Assembly (NCBI GenBank): GCA_033980235.1
Contig: CM067064.1
Location: 4,877,001-4,941,000, forward strand
Source of the DNA: Diadema setosum
Taxonomy: Eukaryota > Echinodermata > Echinoidea > Diadematoida > Diadematidae
DNA length: 64,000 nucleotides
Reading direction: 5' to 3'
Shown: piece by piece, positions 22,466-34,494 of the stretch
Layout of the letters: each line of letters begins with the position of its first letter
How positions within the stretch are numbered: position 1 is the stretch's first letter
Translations under genes and position numbers: made by a program
The notes under the pieces: generated by a model
Databases searched by the model: none
The model's input: only the letters and a program-made list of their open reading frames with translations
Told to the model about the DNA's origin: nothing

Positions 22466-23704
22466 CAGAGTATATAAAACTATAGGTCGACAACGACATT
22501 ACGTATCCCATTTTCATATCACTTTACATTGGAGTCTAACTCTCCAAAGACAGATATGAGCAGAACACGCAAGGGTCATAGAGCAGTCGGCCTTGTGTTC
22601 AGTTGGAATCGTTAGGGAGTTTTCGCTACACGACGGGAAGACCGAGAATACGTTGAAGCAATCAGCTGTGACAGTCCCCGCAATCTAACTCCCGTAGCCA
22701 TATCTAGGCATTTTCGCTTTCCTGTAAGAACGGGGCGTGGGGACAAGTTCGCTGATTGGCTGGCTGGCTGGCTGGCTCACTCCTGCCCAGCATCGGGACC
22801 GAACGCTATTTTGGCAAAGTACCGTACTCGCTTTCTCCAGGACGGGACGTTTCTCGGATTTGATCATGCGCAGAAGCAAATTTTGCACACGGCACGTTCA
22901 ACCACCGCCTGCGTCGTGCTTGCGAAAACTCGCTAATTCTGCAGAGCCAACATGGCCAATTGTGATGGTAAAACACACCTACCTATCACTATCACGACCA
23001 CTTTCTCCAACGCAGGCTATATTGTATGCCCCGTGTTCATATCAATGATTATTCTCGTTCAAGTGTGGTGGTAAAACTTGCCCACTTACTAGATAATAAA
23101 ATATCCAAACGATTAAAAAAAAAAACAACAACTAAGAAATCTCATCAAGATTGTGCTGATATCTCCCTCCGCATTTCCATAGCCTACATAGTCTTAAAGA
23201 TTGATGCTTGAATATTCATGAAAATTGATTACAATATACTGGTTTTCTGTATTCCTTTTTTCGTAATAAGATTTTGAACGAAAATGATGTGTCAAAGAGT
23301 TCGTGGGAGAGTAACCAGTGTTAGGAAAAGGGTAAATATGTCTTAAAGCGAATATTCAGGCATGATCAGTATACATTCTAATGAACAAAATATGTGAACT
23401 TATATACATTCTAATAGTTTTTGTGTGAGGTGTAGATTAGATCCCAAACTTCGACTATGAAATGAATTTATGAGAAGGGCAATTTTAGTTTTGATTTATG
23501 CATGGGTGGGGCACGACACTTTTACTCTTATAATTTGCGCCTATATGCCTGACCTGCCCTAAACGCGGAGCGAATGAATACGGGCAGAAAGCCTCGACAC
23601 CAAGCCGCAGTATTCCTACGCAATCCGTATAGAAAACCCGGCTTGCATTTTCCATTGTCTTCCTCCTGTCTTTTGAACGTCAGTCTTACCATACTAGAAG
23701 AATA
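22466..23704. other. GPCR intron sequence, CpG-rich patch
   Basis: A GC-richer segment (about 22690-22960) contains a TGGC microsatellite and an ATG with a GTAAAA donor-like site close behind (near 22949). This is not enough to call a first exon. Otherwise featureless. Confidence 0.35.
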
Positions 23705-23985
23705 CCTTGTGTCAAATTCTTTTTCAGCGACGGACAAGGTCTACCAATAACGGTGTATCGAAACTGACACCTAAATATAAACTAAATATAATCACCGGAG
23801 CACTGGGATGGTGGTTTTGATGGGGTTGATGTGTCAAAACTCCTTTTCAGCAACGGATATGGTCTACCAACAGGTGTATTGAAACTGCCATCGCTATTCA
23901 CAACCTTTTGTATACATTATCACTGGAGCTCTAGATAGTGATTTTTTTTTTTTTTTTTTTTTTTTTGGGGGGGGGGGGGGTTAAT
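23705..23985 (+). repeat. Tandem duplication followed by T-run/G-run junction
   Basis: Two diverged copies of a unit of about 120 bp (TTTTTCAGCGACGGA and TTTTCAGCAACGGA starts) occupy 23708-23940. They are followed directly by about 25 T and 14 G. Confidence 0.75.
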
Positions 23986-24282
23986 TCTTTCTTTTGTTGC
24001 TATACATTGTGGTTACTAACGTTCCGGAACAATAAAGGGTATTATCTCCAGGCGCAAGTCTTTTTTCACATCACCCAAAATAATATGGCTGCGCTGTTTT
24101 GGACGTTGTTCTATTTAGATTTTTAGAGAAAACGGCTGGCAAGAAAAGACTAGGCTACTTGGGGATCATTCATGCAGAACGTCCAGAGTTAATAAAAGAG
24201 ATGCAACCCCCGGATGGTCGGGCGGAATGCTCCATGACTCCATGATGGTCGCCATGAGTGGACGTGGAGCACAAGCCCTTCA

Positions 24283-26100
24283 CTTTTTTTTTTTGTTTTT
24301 CAATGATATTTTATTGATTTCATTCAAATCAATCATAAATCAACCCATTCTGGGTGTAACATGAACATAAAAACGGTACAAATGCCATTCAAAAGACAAA
24401 TCCATTACCAACTTATACTGCCCATCATCTCCCTTCAAACATAACAACTCGATTATAAATCAATCCTACTGACCATTTCTTCACGAGAAAGTATTGACAT
24501 GTACAAAAAAAAAATGTATATATATACATGTATGTATCTTTGACTATGGTATACTTATACTGCCAATCATCTCTCTTCAACATAACAACTCGATTATAAA
24601 TCGAGTATGTAAGGGTATATATATACAAGGGTATATACATAAAAAAGCAACAAAAATACGTTATACAAAACTAGAATGAAATCATTTCATTGAAAATCAA
24701 ATCCCCATCCCCACCAACCCCGATGCACTCAAACCTATCCCACACCCCCACCACAGCCCCAAACACATACATCCACAACTACCACACACATACACCCCAA
24801 ACAGCAACACACATACACACCAACACCAAAAACGCACATACACACATACACCACACACACAAAACACACCCGAAGCGATACCACCTTCCTTCCTAATGAA
24901 AACGACTTCCAAATGTTGATTGATACATACAACATACAAGCGTGTAATGGCCGTATGCAGAAAAGCATCGTCCGCCCGCACCCAAATACCGCTCCAAATA
25001 CCCATTCAAATTCACCAAACAAAACTCATCAAACTCCTAGCTGCCGACAAAATCCTATAACTTTTACACCACCAAAAACTTATCCCTCCCCGCGCGCGGC
25101 CAATGACACATTATATTGCCTTCACCACTGATAACTACACTGTACTAATAAAAAGAAAAAGAAAACAAAACAATACTTAAGCTCTCGTTTCAGAAACATT
25201 TTCCCATTTCAGCAAATGTAATCCCAACTTATTTCTTTTTATAGCAATTTCTTTTTCTTCATCCCGAAAACTTATTATTCTTTTACAAATTTCCTCCAAA
25301 GTAGGAATTTTTCCCTCCGACCTAGATCTAAAAATGATATATTTCAAAATAAAAATTATTGTATTATGAAATTTTACTTTTGGATCCCTTCCCGTAACAC
25401 CAAAATGAACGTCTCTCCACTCTATATTTCGAAGATCTGCCATCTCAAACCTATCTATCACTTCCTGCCACAAATTCTTAACATACACACAATCCCAAAA
25501 TAAATGTTTATATGTTTCTACCGATTGCTCACAAAAAGAACACCGGTTATTTGCAACGAAACCAAACTCAAAAAGATTTTCCTTTGTATAAGCAACTCCA
25601 TGTAATAATTTATACTGAAATTCCCTAAGTTTTGTTAGAAGTGTTGTCATTCTTGGTCTTAAAAATATATGTGTAATTTCCTTTTTCGAAAACAAATAAT
25701 CATTTTGGCCATCTTTCATTCGTAAAACATACAATTGCTGTAAATTTATAACAAAGAGTTCATACACCTTTCTAAATGAAACATCTTTCAATAAAATTAC
25801 ATTCTCAAAAATTTTCAAAGAAATATTATATTCCTCTTTATCAACTGAATAAAAATCATATATATTTCCCTCAAATTTCTGGCTTCTTACAACAACCTCC
25901 CCTATTTCCCAAACTTTAACTATATTTTCACTATCTAATCCTAACCTGTGAAAATATACTGCTGATCTCATACAATCTTTTTCCAAAATTTGCTTCACTA
26001 AATAAATATTCTTCCTATATAAATTTTCACAAAAAATCATTTTCCCTTTACACAAATAATCCTTATTATTCACGGTACCACGCATTACAGGAACAAACAC
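24283..26100 (-). mobile_element. Tx1/L1-clade LINE, 5'-truncated 3' end
   Basis: A minus-strand ORF (26100-25177, about 307 codons, no true start) encodes the C-terminal part of an L1/Tx1-like polyprotein. It includes the zinc-binding CSFC...HLFWDC block (C-x2-C, H-x4-C) characteristic of the domain that follows reverse transcriptase in this clade. The 3' UTR follows, with CA-rich repeats and a 50-bp internal duplication (24409 and 24550). It ends in an A-rich tail, seen on the plus strand as T-runs at 24283-24299. The upstream part was lost on insertion; 26101-26284 is simple-sequence junction DNA. Confidence 0.75.
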
Positions 26101-26284
26101 ACACTACCGCCATCCACACACACACACCATGCAACCACACCCCACCATCACCACAGTCCCGAACAAACCAACAGCGATATCCACCCTTTATGAACCAAGT
26201 GTACACCCTCCTGTAAATCAATAATACAACTTTACTAAAATTATTAATAATCTTGATACAGCATTTGAAACTGTTCATATTATC

Positions 26285-27672
26285 AGAGAAAGATTTTTCT
26301 TTTTAGATCTGTCGAAAGCTTTCGACGCTCTAGACCACTTTACTTTGTTTCGAACATTATGTTTTTATTGAATACTTGGAAATTCTTTGGAATGGATAAA
26401 GACTTATTTAAGTAATAGAAACAATTTCATTTTATTGATGGCAAAAGCTCCGCGCACTTTTAAGAATTACTACGGGTGTCATCCCGAGATCAATCTTAGG
26501 TCCCATATTTCTTTTGTTATATTCATGGAAGGTGAACTTGCGATACTCACTGACTCATGTGAGCACGAGTGTAGCCTCAGTACAGTATTCCTTGCATTAA
26601 ATGTCTTTAAATCTGGTGGTTAAACCATTTAAACATCATCCATTACAACAACTGAGATACCTAAACTCGAGCAATGATTCTTAGCAAATGCATGTATGTT
26701 GCTGGTTAATACCAAGAAAACAAATTGTAAACAACATGCTTAAAAGATATTGTGAGTTTTTTTTTCTTTTTTTCTTTTTTTTTACAAATTTCATAGTGCT
26801 ACATTTAGACGTACATCTTAACAAAATTTCTTGCGCATCAGGTGTAATTTATAGGATAAGACATTTTGTCACCATTAAGCATTTTATTCCACTTCTATAA
26901 TGCCACAATAATATATTGCCGCATTTATCATACTGTACAATGACCTGGGGCCAATGTGCAAAATATAATTGAATTGTGTATACACACGTAAGAAAGGTCA
27001 CTACGTGCAATAACAAACTCTCACCCTCCAACAACTTCGCAGCCTCTTTTTAAAATGCCCCAGCTTCTTACTATATTTGACATATGTAATTACGAGCCCC
27101 TTTATTTATGTATTCGTATACACTCACAATTTATGACACCCTATTTTAATAACATGTTAAAATATACGAGAGATGTACATTTATATAACACTAGACAGAA
27201 TGATGATATATTCACCTCTCCTTGGATACGTTACCTCGCATAGATCCAAAGAGTAGGACCTATACACGTTTGGAATTATGTGTCTGATGAAACGAAGTAA
27301 TGTCCATCCCTTGCCTCTTTTAAACATATTATATTCGATGAATAACTAGTATCCGCTGAAAATGTAACCAAACTGTTGTTCATTGTCTGGAGTATGTTTC
27401 ATTTCCCACGAAAATTTGCCTGTTTTTCTCTCTTGAGTGTAATTTCAAAATGTACAGATCTCAAGTGGGAGCCCAGCCGTAGAAAGACCAATGGCCTCTG
27501 CTGGATCCTCCATTTCATTCTCTCTTAGAATTCCATTTTTTCTTCTCTCTACCTCTTTATATATAGTATCGTTTTGTTGTTGCTTTTTTGTATATATTAT
27601 TTTGTAATCCAGTGTATCGTTATGTTCTCACTTTCGTGCATTTTAATGAAAATTTGGAAATAAATGAAATGA
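26285..27672 (+). mobile_element. Decayed CR1/L2-like LINE, 3' portion
   Basis: Begins in reverse transcriptase motif A (LDLSKAFDALDH near 26306-26341). It continues through frameshifted C-terminal sequence (YTRDVHLYNTRQND near 27157) and ends with AAATAAATGAAATGAAAT. Many stops and shifts; inactive. Confidence 0.65.
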
Positions 27673-28699
27673 AATATTGCTTTAATAAAGTTTCATTCAA
27701 GTCATTGGGAAATAAGTGATTTTTTCAAAGAGCAAAGACAAGCTTATTATCAATTAATTTCAAATAAAGTGAAAGAAAAATGAGTCGTACTGACTTGATG
27801 GAAAAGGTGAAGTGATAAGCAGCAGGTAAATATCAAATGGCAGATGAGAATTCATCCCTGCCTTATCATCCAAAAATTAATCAATACCGCTAACAGGTTC
27901 AAGATGAATACCACAAGCACACCAAACTGTCATATCAATTCACCGAAGATGAAGCGATCAGCTATACCTTTCCATGAGCGAGGAGTAAGTAGGCCTTATC
28001 ATAGACCTATAAAAACGAAAGCGGGAGCAATCGATCGAGCCATGGAGCCATTAAGTAATGGAAATGATGCATTGATGATGGCACATTCGTACTCTGCATT
28101 TGATAAACACCAGCTTGTCAAATTGTAATAGTTATGAGGGATGTCTTCTCGAAACCCCATCGTGCTCTGCACAACACGACCGCTGCGAGGCGGGCTTCAC
28201 CCATGATAGACCGACAGAGGGACTGAGAACAAAATGAGTGCGCTTGTAAAGAACTCATCCATCTCTATGAAGGCAGGTTGGAGTTTGGACACGCTCTCTT
28301 TTATGATGTATGCCAACATTTCATTCAATTTAGTGACATGACAACATTAAACAGCCCCCGGGGTTCGTTCGGCTTGTTTGCTTGTATGTGAATTTAGACA
28401 AAGTCAGACTGGGGAGGAAATTAGGTTGAGGGAGGGAGGAAGGGAGGGAGGGGGGAGGGTGTTGCTTGAAGGGCAGACAGCTGCTCAAAGATTGCTTATT
28501 ATGACGATATGAACACGCTATACTGTCTAAGTTTTAAAGCTGAACGGAGTAAGACGATCGTAACAAAACTGAAACAAACGCTAGCATACGATAATAATCA
28601 GATCTCTTTATCATAGTTCTATTTCCCCCATCATTCGCTTTTGTACAGACTATTTTCTTTAAATCTCACCCGAATGACTGAAACAAGTTTTGACTATAC
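27673..28699. other. GPCR intron sequence
   Basis: A 94-codon ORF at 27844-28128 has no recognisable domain. A purine-rich GGGAGGGAGG tract lies near 28430-28458. Confidence 0.4.
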
Positions 28700-28898
28700 T
28701 ACAGTGGACTCCCGTTATAACGAAATCCTCGGGACCTGCAGTTTCCTTTCGTTATATCGACATAATATACCGACATCATAACCAAACAAATAGACAATAA
28801 AAATACATAGAGTGGATAATGTTGCGCCCTGAATTTTTACTTTGTTGTAACCGGAATTTCGCTGTAACTGTGCTGCGTTATAACGGGAGTGTACTGTA
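28700..28898. mobile_element. pogo/Tigger-like MITE
   Basis: Begins TACAGTGGACTCCCGTTATA and ends with the complement of TACAGTACACTCCCGTTATA. TA at both ends matches the Tc1/mariner-pogo target duplication. About 199 bp, no transposase. A CGTTATAACG motif recurs inside. Confidence 0.8.
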
Positions 28899-29423
28899 CC
28901 TGAATGCGATCAATGCAATGAGCTGGCCTAATCTTCTGCTGTGCAAACTCAGCCTTCATTGATACCGGTGTGCATGAATTCAGGGACGTGATCCACTTCC
29001 CTGATGAGCTAAAACCATCTAGTGTGATTGTCATGAATATTCAATTCATAGCCACAGTGCACCATTTAGAGAGGCATGTATGACAGTTCATTTATTTGTA
29101 TTGCTACGGAGCAGGAAAATCTGATTGAATATCTACAGAATAGCATTAGTGATATGCGCGAGGATTTATCAATTCATACCTGCAACCTCGCTGGATCTTA
29201 ATCGGAAAATTAATGTGTTACTCTGCTCAAACTGATTATACCAACAAAAAAATGAATTGGATTTAGTCTGAACTGGAAAGACGTTATAATTCAGAACTGA
29301 CAGACTACTAGTAGCTGATGTTGATTTTTTTTTTCTCTTTTTTTTTTTGGGGGGGGGGGGGCTGGAACAGAAATAGATTCATATTACCTGATAATCATCT
29401 ATGACATATTCCTAACAGTTTTG

Positions 29424-29473
<50 letters not shown>

Positions 29474-30607
29474 GCACTTTTCATGGTTATTCAGTTTTTC
29501 ATTTCTCTATAATGATTTCGTTTCCACACAATATGGCATATTATAGCACTTACACATATCACGTCACATATTTTTACAGATCTTCCACCTACGACATTTT
29601 CGCATTCCATTATGAAGCATTGAAAGCATGTGCTGTATTATCACATCCTGGTAGTATTCACAAAATTGGGTTGTAATCAATATTGCTCCAAATCTAGATT
29701 GCACATTTGTCAATTTGTCCTTAATGAAAAAAGAATTCTCTGATTATTTCGAAAATGAAGATTCGAATAGCAGTGTATATATAAGGAGCGAAACTTTGTG
29801 CATGTTGTGAGGAAATTGATAACACACGTCTCGAAGTCATGTCGTTTCCACCATTAATATAATTCATTTTCGAGATAGCAATATGCCTTGATATGAATAC
29901 GATGATTAATTTCAGTTTTTCTCCACTTCATCAATGTTGTCACTTTTCATAACACATCGGAGCCGAGTTTGAATTAGTGAAATGATATTGCATAAGCCTT
30001 TATGTGATTTGGCGAGCACGCAAATAGCTGCAAATGACCGTCTGCATAAAAAACGCTATCTTACAAGGGCTGAGGAGCGAGCATTCATGTGAGTCATGTT
30101 ACCAAGGCAACATCGTCGAGGCTTCCAATTAAATTACGAATGATATTAAACGTAAAATTTGGAATGCTGGTCAATTTAGATTCCAAACACAATATTATTC
30201 TCTCCGGTCTGTTTCTGACATGATATGATTTTTCCCGAAGAGTGATCTATATTTCTCTCTTTCCCTCTGATTTTTTTTTTACCTTTTCATTTTCCTTGAT
30301 CCATTTCACTGATTGATTAATGTTGTAGTTCTCCCAGTTTCCAAAATTCTGTTGACACTTCACATTTACCTGAATCACTCTGCCACTGACATATACGAAT
30401 ACAATTTGTGCCATCCTATTGCACGTAGGAAAATGCGCCATACGCACGCATAAAATTATGTATTCTTATTTTGCTTCTTTGGTGCACACAAACTTTTTTT
30501 TTTAAATGATATTCTTTATTTGAATTTCATTTGATATCAGATTCATCTTGACAGTGAATTAATATGAACAAAAATAAGCAGCTGTATTCTTCTCTCTTGT
30601 GCTGCTA
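28899..30607. other. GPCR intron sequence with simple repeats
   Basis: Contains a T-run/G-run junction at about 29327-29361 and a (TA)n array at 29427-29472. No gene is recognised. Confidence 0.5.
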
Positions 30608-30610
30608 AAT

Positions 30611-30639
<29 letters not shown>
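30611..30639 (+). repeat. (CA)n microsatellite
   Basis: About 29 bases of CA, immediately upstream of a LINE remnant. Confidence 0.95.
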
Positions 30640-30641
<2 letters not shown>

Positions 30642-30689
30642 AATGACATCAGATATGTGACTATAAAATGGCCGTGATTCTCAGTTGAA

Positions 30690-32196
30690 GTTAATTTCAT
30701 GTGATGTCCCACACAGTTCCTTATCAGGCCCACTACTGTTTATTTTTGTACATCAACGATCTTCCTAGTTCCTCTCCAATTCTTTCCTTTATATGTTTTG
30801 CTGATGACTCCAATCTACTTTTTTTAACACACGGAGATCCTTATACTCTCATTGACACTATGAACAAAGAACTCAAATCTGTGCAGTCTTGGATATACTC
30901 CAATAGATTATCACTTAACCTGCTTTATAGATGAAACTCATGCTTTTCAGCAACAGTCTTAAAACGCTTCCCCTTCATATGAAGTTTAATGAAATTGAAT
31001 TAAACCAAGTTAATTGTACAAAAATTCAGGGCTTTTCATTGATAGTGCTTTCTCTTGGAAATCCCACGTTATTTATCTAAAGTAATATTCTTTTTAGAAA
31101 GACGGGTGTTCTTTAAAAAAGAAAAAACGTAAGAGTGTGGTTTTTTTTCTAGTCAAATTTTGTATATCTTTAATCTTTATTCTACGCTGATTAGTCCGTA
31201 CCTTTATTGGGGAAATGCAATTAGAATTCGTTTTGATGTACTCTTCCATATTAAAAAAACGTGCCATTAGAAATATCAACCATGTTGGATATTTTGTCCC
31301 TTATGAACAATTTATTCTTCAAACAAAATACTGAAAACACCAGATCTATTCAATTATAACGTCGGCATAAAGTGTTTTTACTTGTATGTTCAGAAAAAGA
31401 ATAATCTGATTCACAGTTATCCTACCCACCAAAGTGAAGCATTCACCTTCCACGTACTCGAAAATTTTCGCAAAAAAAAAAACAACAACCAACAACATAA
31501 TGTATACAGGCACAAGATACTGGAATAACCACTCCACCGAAATAACAAGCTGCTCGTCTTTATTACTCTTCGAACGGAAACTGAAAGAGTTTTTATTGAA
31601 TGCATATCTTGCAGACAGTGAATAAATTTGCAATGTCAATGTTTCATACTGTTGTATGTTATTGTCCGACCAAACACACCTGTCAATACGCTGCAGATTG
31701 CAATCTGGGCCTTGTCGTCACGCTCTCTGAATTCATCATTAGCAATTCCGCCCTCTTTGTCTCCTTCTCTCAATCCTTCTCTCTCTCTCTCTCTCCCTCC
31801 CTCTCTTTCTTTCTCTCTCTCTCTCTCTCTATAGTTTTTCCTTCTTTTCTTTTTTAATTTTATAGGCATTCTCCGCTCCCCCCTTTTTTTTTTGCATCAT
31901 TATCATCTGGTATGAACTTAGTTCTCAGTTTCTATTTCACAAACATTCTGAATTACTCGGGGCTTACAGCCAAACAAGCTTGCTTTCATGTAGGTCCCAT
32001 CATACTTCTCTTTGTACAACCCGATTTCGATTTCGACCAGTTATCATGATTATTAATGTGTATATCATGTATGCACTGTGTATATATTTTTAGTTTTGTT
32101 TTGTACATTATTCACAAGGCACTAGAACTTGTGCTATTACTTTTAATATAATATTGATATAATATTGAGAAGTACTGTATGAAATAAATTGAACTT
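30690..32196 (+). mobile_element. CR1/L2-like LINE, 3' portion
   Basis: Retains the reverse transcriptase catalytic region (YINDLPSS, then FADDSN near 30797-30816, then NRLSLN) followed by frameshifted C-terminal sequence ending LLLFERKLKEFLLNAYL (to about 31624). The 3' UTR carries a CT microsatellite (31776-31834) and ends AAATAAATTGAACTTGAT. 5'-truncated and inactive. Confidence 0.7.
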
Positions 32197-32460
32197 GATC
32201 TTGAAATTGTCCTTTGGCTATATTCACCATGAGTTGCTGCGTTGAAATTCTTATGCAGCCAATTACTCTTTAAGGGGAAATCCAGTCCAAATATAAGTTA
32301 GTCTGATAGGAAAGAGTAAAATATTACGAGTTCACGGTATACATTTGATAGACAGTGATAGAAATCGGATGAAAATTCAGGAAGTTATGACATTTTGAAG
32401 TTTCGCTATTTCTTTTTTTTTTTTTGGGGGGGGGGGAAACAGTTCTTGAACAGTCAATAT

Positions 32461-33520
32461 CTTTCTTTCAAGAGGAGACTGAAGTCCTTTCTATTGCAAT
32501 CGTATGACTCCACAGTACTGAACTAGCCATTTGGCCTTCCTTCTAACATACTTATACTGACTTTTTTTTCGGGGTCACCCCACAAGACCGACACCCACGA
32601 GTCCATACAGCCCATGAGTTCGACACTGGGCAAATAAAGCCCATGAGTTCGACACTAGGTGAAAACAGCCCACGAGTTCGACAGATACAACACGGGGCTT
32701 AATGTGTCGGTCTCGTGGGCCTTGTTAGCTTAGTGTCGAACTCATGGGCTGTATGACTCGTGAACTATATGACTTGTGAGCTGTATGACTTGTGGGTGTC
32801 GGTCTCGTGACGTGCACCCAATTTTTCTCCTCTTTGAAGAATTGATTGTAATCTTTTGGATATTTGTTGTCATTTATGCTATTGCCCAAAGCGTCTAAGA
32901 GTTGAATTTCCGTCTGTTTCTCCTGTTCATACGTCCCTCTATTTCCTTGTTTTTCTCTTTTCAGGCGTTACAATATCACTTTTTTTTTTCTCCACAACTA
33001 TCATCTGTTTCTCTTGACATGCTTCTGCCGAAGATCGCTGTCTCCGTTGTGCGTTTTTGTTTGCTATTTTGTCTTGTCCATTCCGTTTTGTCCCGTACAG
33101 CCTTTTCTTTAGTAGTTGTTTTGTTGTCTAGTCTTGTTTCATGTTTGTTCGTGTAAGTGTATTTATCTGTGAATCTAATTCTCAGTGGGCTTCCAGACTT
33201 CTTCCTCTTCTTTTTCTTTTTTGTATTTACGATGCTTCAATTAATCTTCCCATTGATGTTTTTTCCAGAGGGGCCCACATTCTACAAGCTCTGTCTTTTT
33301 AGTGGGTCTCTCCATTTTTTCGCATACATGTACTTCATTTCGACCACTTCCGTTTCTTTTTTACTACAATGTATAATTACTATATATATAAGGTTCTCAA
33401 TTATTGTACAGTCTTCTCATTACATAATGTTCTGTTTACCTTATTCTCTGTTATCAAAGGAAGTGAATCATGGTTTGTCGAAAAAAATGAAATAAACTTT
33501 TCAATAATGAATTGAATCAC
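32461..33520 (+). mobile_element. CR1/L2-like LINE 3' end inserted in MITE D
   Basis: Starts at the last C-terminal codons of the LINE ORF (TTTCTTTCAAGAGGAG) and carries a 3' UTR matching the element at 56486-59689. Shared blocks are GTGGGCTTCCAGACTT, GGGGCCCACATTCTACAAGC and GAAATAAA. It ends in a TGAATTGAAT-type tail. Severely 5'-truncated. A fold-back element lies inside its UTR. Confidence 0.8.
32572..32820. mobile_element. Fold-back element built of GAGTTCGACAC units
   Basis: Two arms of about 100 bp in inverted orientation. Each arm is itself made of iterated units on the theme CCCATGAGTTCGACACTG, with GGCAAATAAAG or CATACAG spacers. The outermost arms (CAAGACCGACACCCACGAGT and complement) lie at about 32581 and 32809. 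It sits in the 3' UTR of the LINE at 32461-33520, which lacks it in the sister copy at 58918-59689. A weak relative is at 7373-7495. Confidence 0.75.
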
Positions 33521-34154
33521 ATGAATATGCAAATGGCAAAGTGAGCATGTCATCCCCTCACAACTTACCAAATAGTTTAAACATAACATTTAGAAATTTC
33601 CCGTTTTTCATTCAAACGCAATTATGCCCGAGGCTCAAATCCTCATATATCTAACTGATGCACTATTCTGAAGTTATTCAACCAGGGATAACGTCATGTT
33701 TCAGACTGTAGTGAGAGAAACATTGAATTTACGTCATTTTTTGTACACGATCAATGCAAAATTGTGAAGGCATGATATGGTTAGCTCACTCATTTGCATA
33801 TTCATACCAACTGTACAAGAACCGTTTGGGAGAATAATTATCAAAACTTTAAAATTTCATAATTTCCTTGTTTTTCATCCGATTTCAGTCAATTTTTTAC
33901 CGTTGAACTCGTAAAGTTTTACTCTTTTTTATCAGACTAACTTTGGACTGGATTTCCTCTTTAATGACACGTATTTGAAGCTATGGAGGCATCCATAACT
34001 CATAAAGCTCCTATATTGCTGTAATGCCAACATACGGTCTTTTACGCATTTTAGCGGTATATTAATGTCTTGAATGCCAGGATTCCCTTTGAATGTTCAA
34101 ACATGTACATCCCTTTATGGCTTAAAAACAAGGCAAGTGCCGGAATGTGTCTCG

Positions 34155-34188
34155 CCCATTCGCGTACAAGAGATTGTACGCGAATGGG
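34155..34188. repeat. Perfect 15-bp hairpin with GAGA loop
   Basis: CCCATTCGCGTACAA, loop GAGA, then the exact complement. GC-rich and CpG-containing in AT-rich surroundings. It could be a terminator-like or fold-back relic; no gene adjoins it. Confidence 0.9.
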
Positions 34189-34418
34189 ATATAACAGATA
34201 AAAAGAGATATAAAAGGGTAAAAATTTATGGCAAAAAAGAAACGTGCCATAAAAACTTAACATTGGGCCCTTAAAGTTCATTGACCCCTGCCTGTGAGCT
34301 TTGACCTTGAGGTGACCTTCAATGATGAAATGTGAAACTTTGTATGACCCCGCTTCCCCCGAAGTTTGATTGCAATTGAAGCCCAGAGTAAAGAGTTATT
34401 GAAGTTTTTGTAGTGTTA

Positions 34419-34494
34419 CGGACAGACGACCGACGGACGGACGTACGGACGGACGGACGACGGACGGACGACGGACGGACGACGGACGGACAGA
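34419..34494 (+). repeat. (GACGGAC)n minisatellite
   Basis: About 75 bases of GACG/GAC units, followed by GCCGCAGGCGATCCCTTGG. The surrounding TTGACCTTGAGGTGACCTT block suggests it belongs to a dispersed repeat. Confidence 0.9.

Larger units (their letters stand above)
32270..33965. mobile_element. MITE family D copy split by a LINE insertion
   Basis: The left part (32270-32460) begins TTAAGGGGAAATCCAGTCC and the right part (33521-33965) ends GGACTGGATTTCCTCTTTAA. Together they align with the intact copy at 42535-43158. The break falls inside the GTCAATATGAATATGC block, so the order of events is clear. A T-run/G-run expansion lies in the left part (about 32410-32436). Confidence 0.85.

Noticed and set aside
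22685..23048. Possible CpG-rich first exon with ATG near 22949 and donor-like GTAAAA
   Set aside because: Only a few codons, a weak donor and no partner exon.
27844..28128. 94-codon ORF
   Set aside because: No recognisable domain, repeat-free but with no splice or conservation support; inside the GPCR intron.
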